Shown here: piece by piece, positions 63,587 through 64,000 of the stretch
How the letters are laid out: each line of letters begins with the position of its first letter
Position numbering within the stretch: position 1 is the first letter of the stretch
From: Leuctra nigra
Taxonomy: Eukaryota > Arthropoda > Insecta > Plecoptera > Leuctridae
Direction: 5' to 3'
Length of the DNA: 64,000 bases
NCBI GenBank assembly: GCA_934045905.1
Contig: OW203773.1
Coordinates: forward strand, 14,743,246 to 14,807,245
Made by a program: the position numbers and the translations under genes
Notes under the pieces: generated by a model
What the model was told of the DNA's origin: nothing
The model's input: the letters and a program-made list of their open reading frames with translations, nothing else
Databases searched by the model: none

Positions 63587-64000
63587 ATTGATTTAACTCG
63601 TGAAGAAGCAATACGTCATTCTATTCTTCAGGAAGAGATTATGTCAAGCTGGAGGTAATATCAAGATTCTGAATGTGATTTGATGCAGAGCCAAAACTTC
63701 CGAAGCTAAAGTCACGTAAACTACTAGAATTAGTATAAGTAAAGCTCAGAAAGGATAAGAGATTATGAGCGATTACGTTTTAAAGCGTAATCATTATCAT
63801 TAATTATCATTAATCATTAATTTTACTCTAAAACTAATTATACGCTACTGGAGAAGTGTTTATCGCTAAATTATAAGGGTTAATTATATGGTTAATAATA
63901 ATAAATTAATCAATAAATAAATAAAAACATTATTTTTAATAGTAATTTAAAACAATAATTAATAGTTTTAACTTAGAAATTCGGATACGTTTATTTTTGT
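63587..64000. other. No feature recognised
   Basis: AT-rich sequence with short ATTATCATTAA-type repeats. Presumably an intron of OR-B. Confidence 0.3.

Overview
AT-rich, intron- and repeat-dense eukaryotic DNA. Two odorant-receptor genes of the insect 7tm_6 type place it in an insect. A hemipteran is my guess from overall character, but nothing here proves the order. No prokaryotic gene organisation, rRNA operon or CRISPR array is present. Most of the 64 kb is introns packed with transposons.

Host genes. (1) 1758-6477, plus strand: the last four exons of an unrecognised gene (paralog A), whose 5' part lies before the window. (2) 11122-49862, plus strand: a full-length-looking tandem paralog B. 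I rebuilt 18 small exons by hand from splice signals and reading frame. Every intron is phase 1, every internal exon is a multiple of three, and the predicted protein is about 638 aa. A five-exon block (63-135-33-81-291 nt) is repeated as 63-135-33-81-294 nt. I recognise no domain. (3) 60877-60944, plus strand: a decayed third copy of one exon. (4) 51932-59630, minus strand: an odorant receptor (OR-A) with six recognised exons. (5) 61381-63313, minus strand: the last three exons of a paralogous receptor (OR-B) that continues beyond the window.

Mobile elements. Intron 15 of paralog B holds a same-strand LINE (about 31.9-37.4 kb). Its ORF1 joins SAP, PHD-finger, TARG1-like macro and SGNH-hydrolase domains, and its ORF2 (endonuclease plus reverse transcriptase) is cut by one stop. 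Intron 16 holds a 7.5-kb minus-strand DNA transposon with about 1-kb inverted repeats. Its large ORF ends in what I read as an XPG/FEN1-like nuclease followed, across a short intron, by a tesmin-type CXC domain. This is my best candidate for a poorly described system. Composite elements carrying regular arrays of ACCGGAAGTGACGTCAT (ETS plus CRE) occur at 13.2-15.6, 46.5-48.3, 53.7-57.6 and, nested, 54.6-55.9 kb. Other families include TTAA-flanked foldback MITEs (four copies), TA-flanked inverted-repeat elements, tRNA- and 5S-rRNA-related SINEs, several LINE fragments and many near-perfect hairpins.

Layout: 0-6.5 kb paralog A; 6.5-11.1 kb repeat-rich intergenic DNA; 11.1-49.9 kb paralog B; 50-51.9 kb small repeats; 51.9-59.6 kb OR-A; 59.7-61.3 kb decayed exon copy; 61.4-64 kb OR-B. 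The order suggests local segmental duplications of both gene families followed by heavy transposon invasion. I see no functional link between the unknown gene and the receptors. All exon structures are manual predictions.
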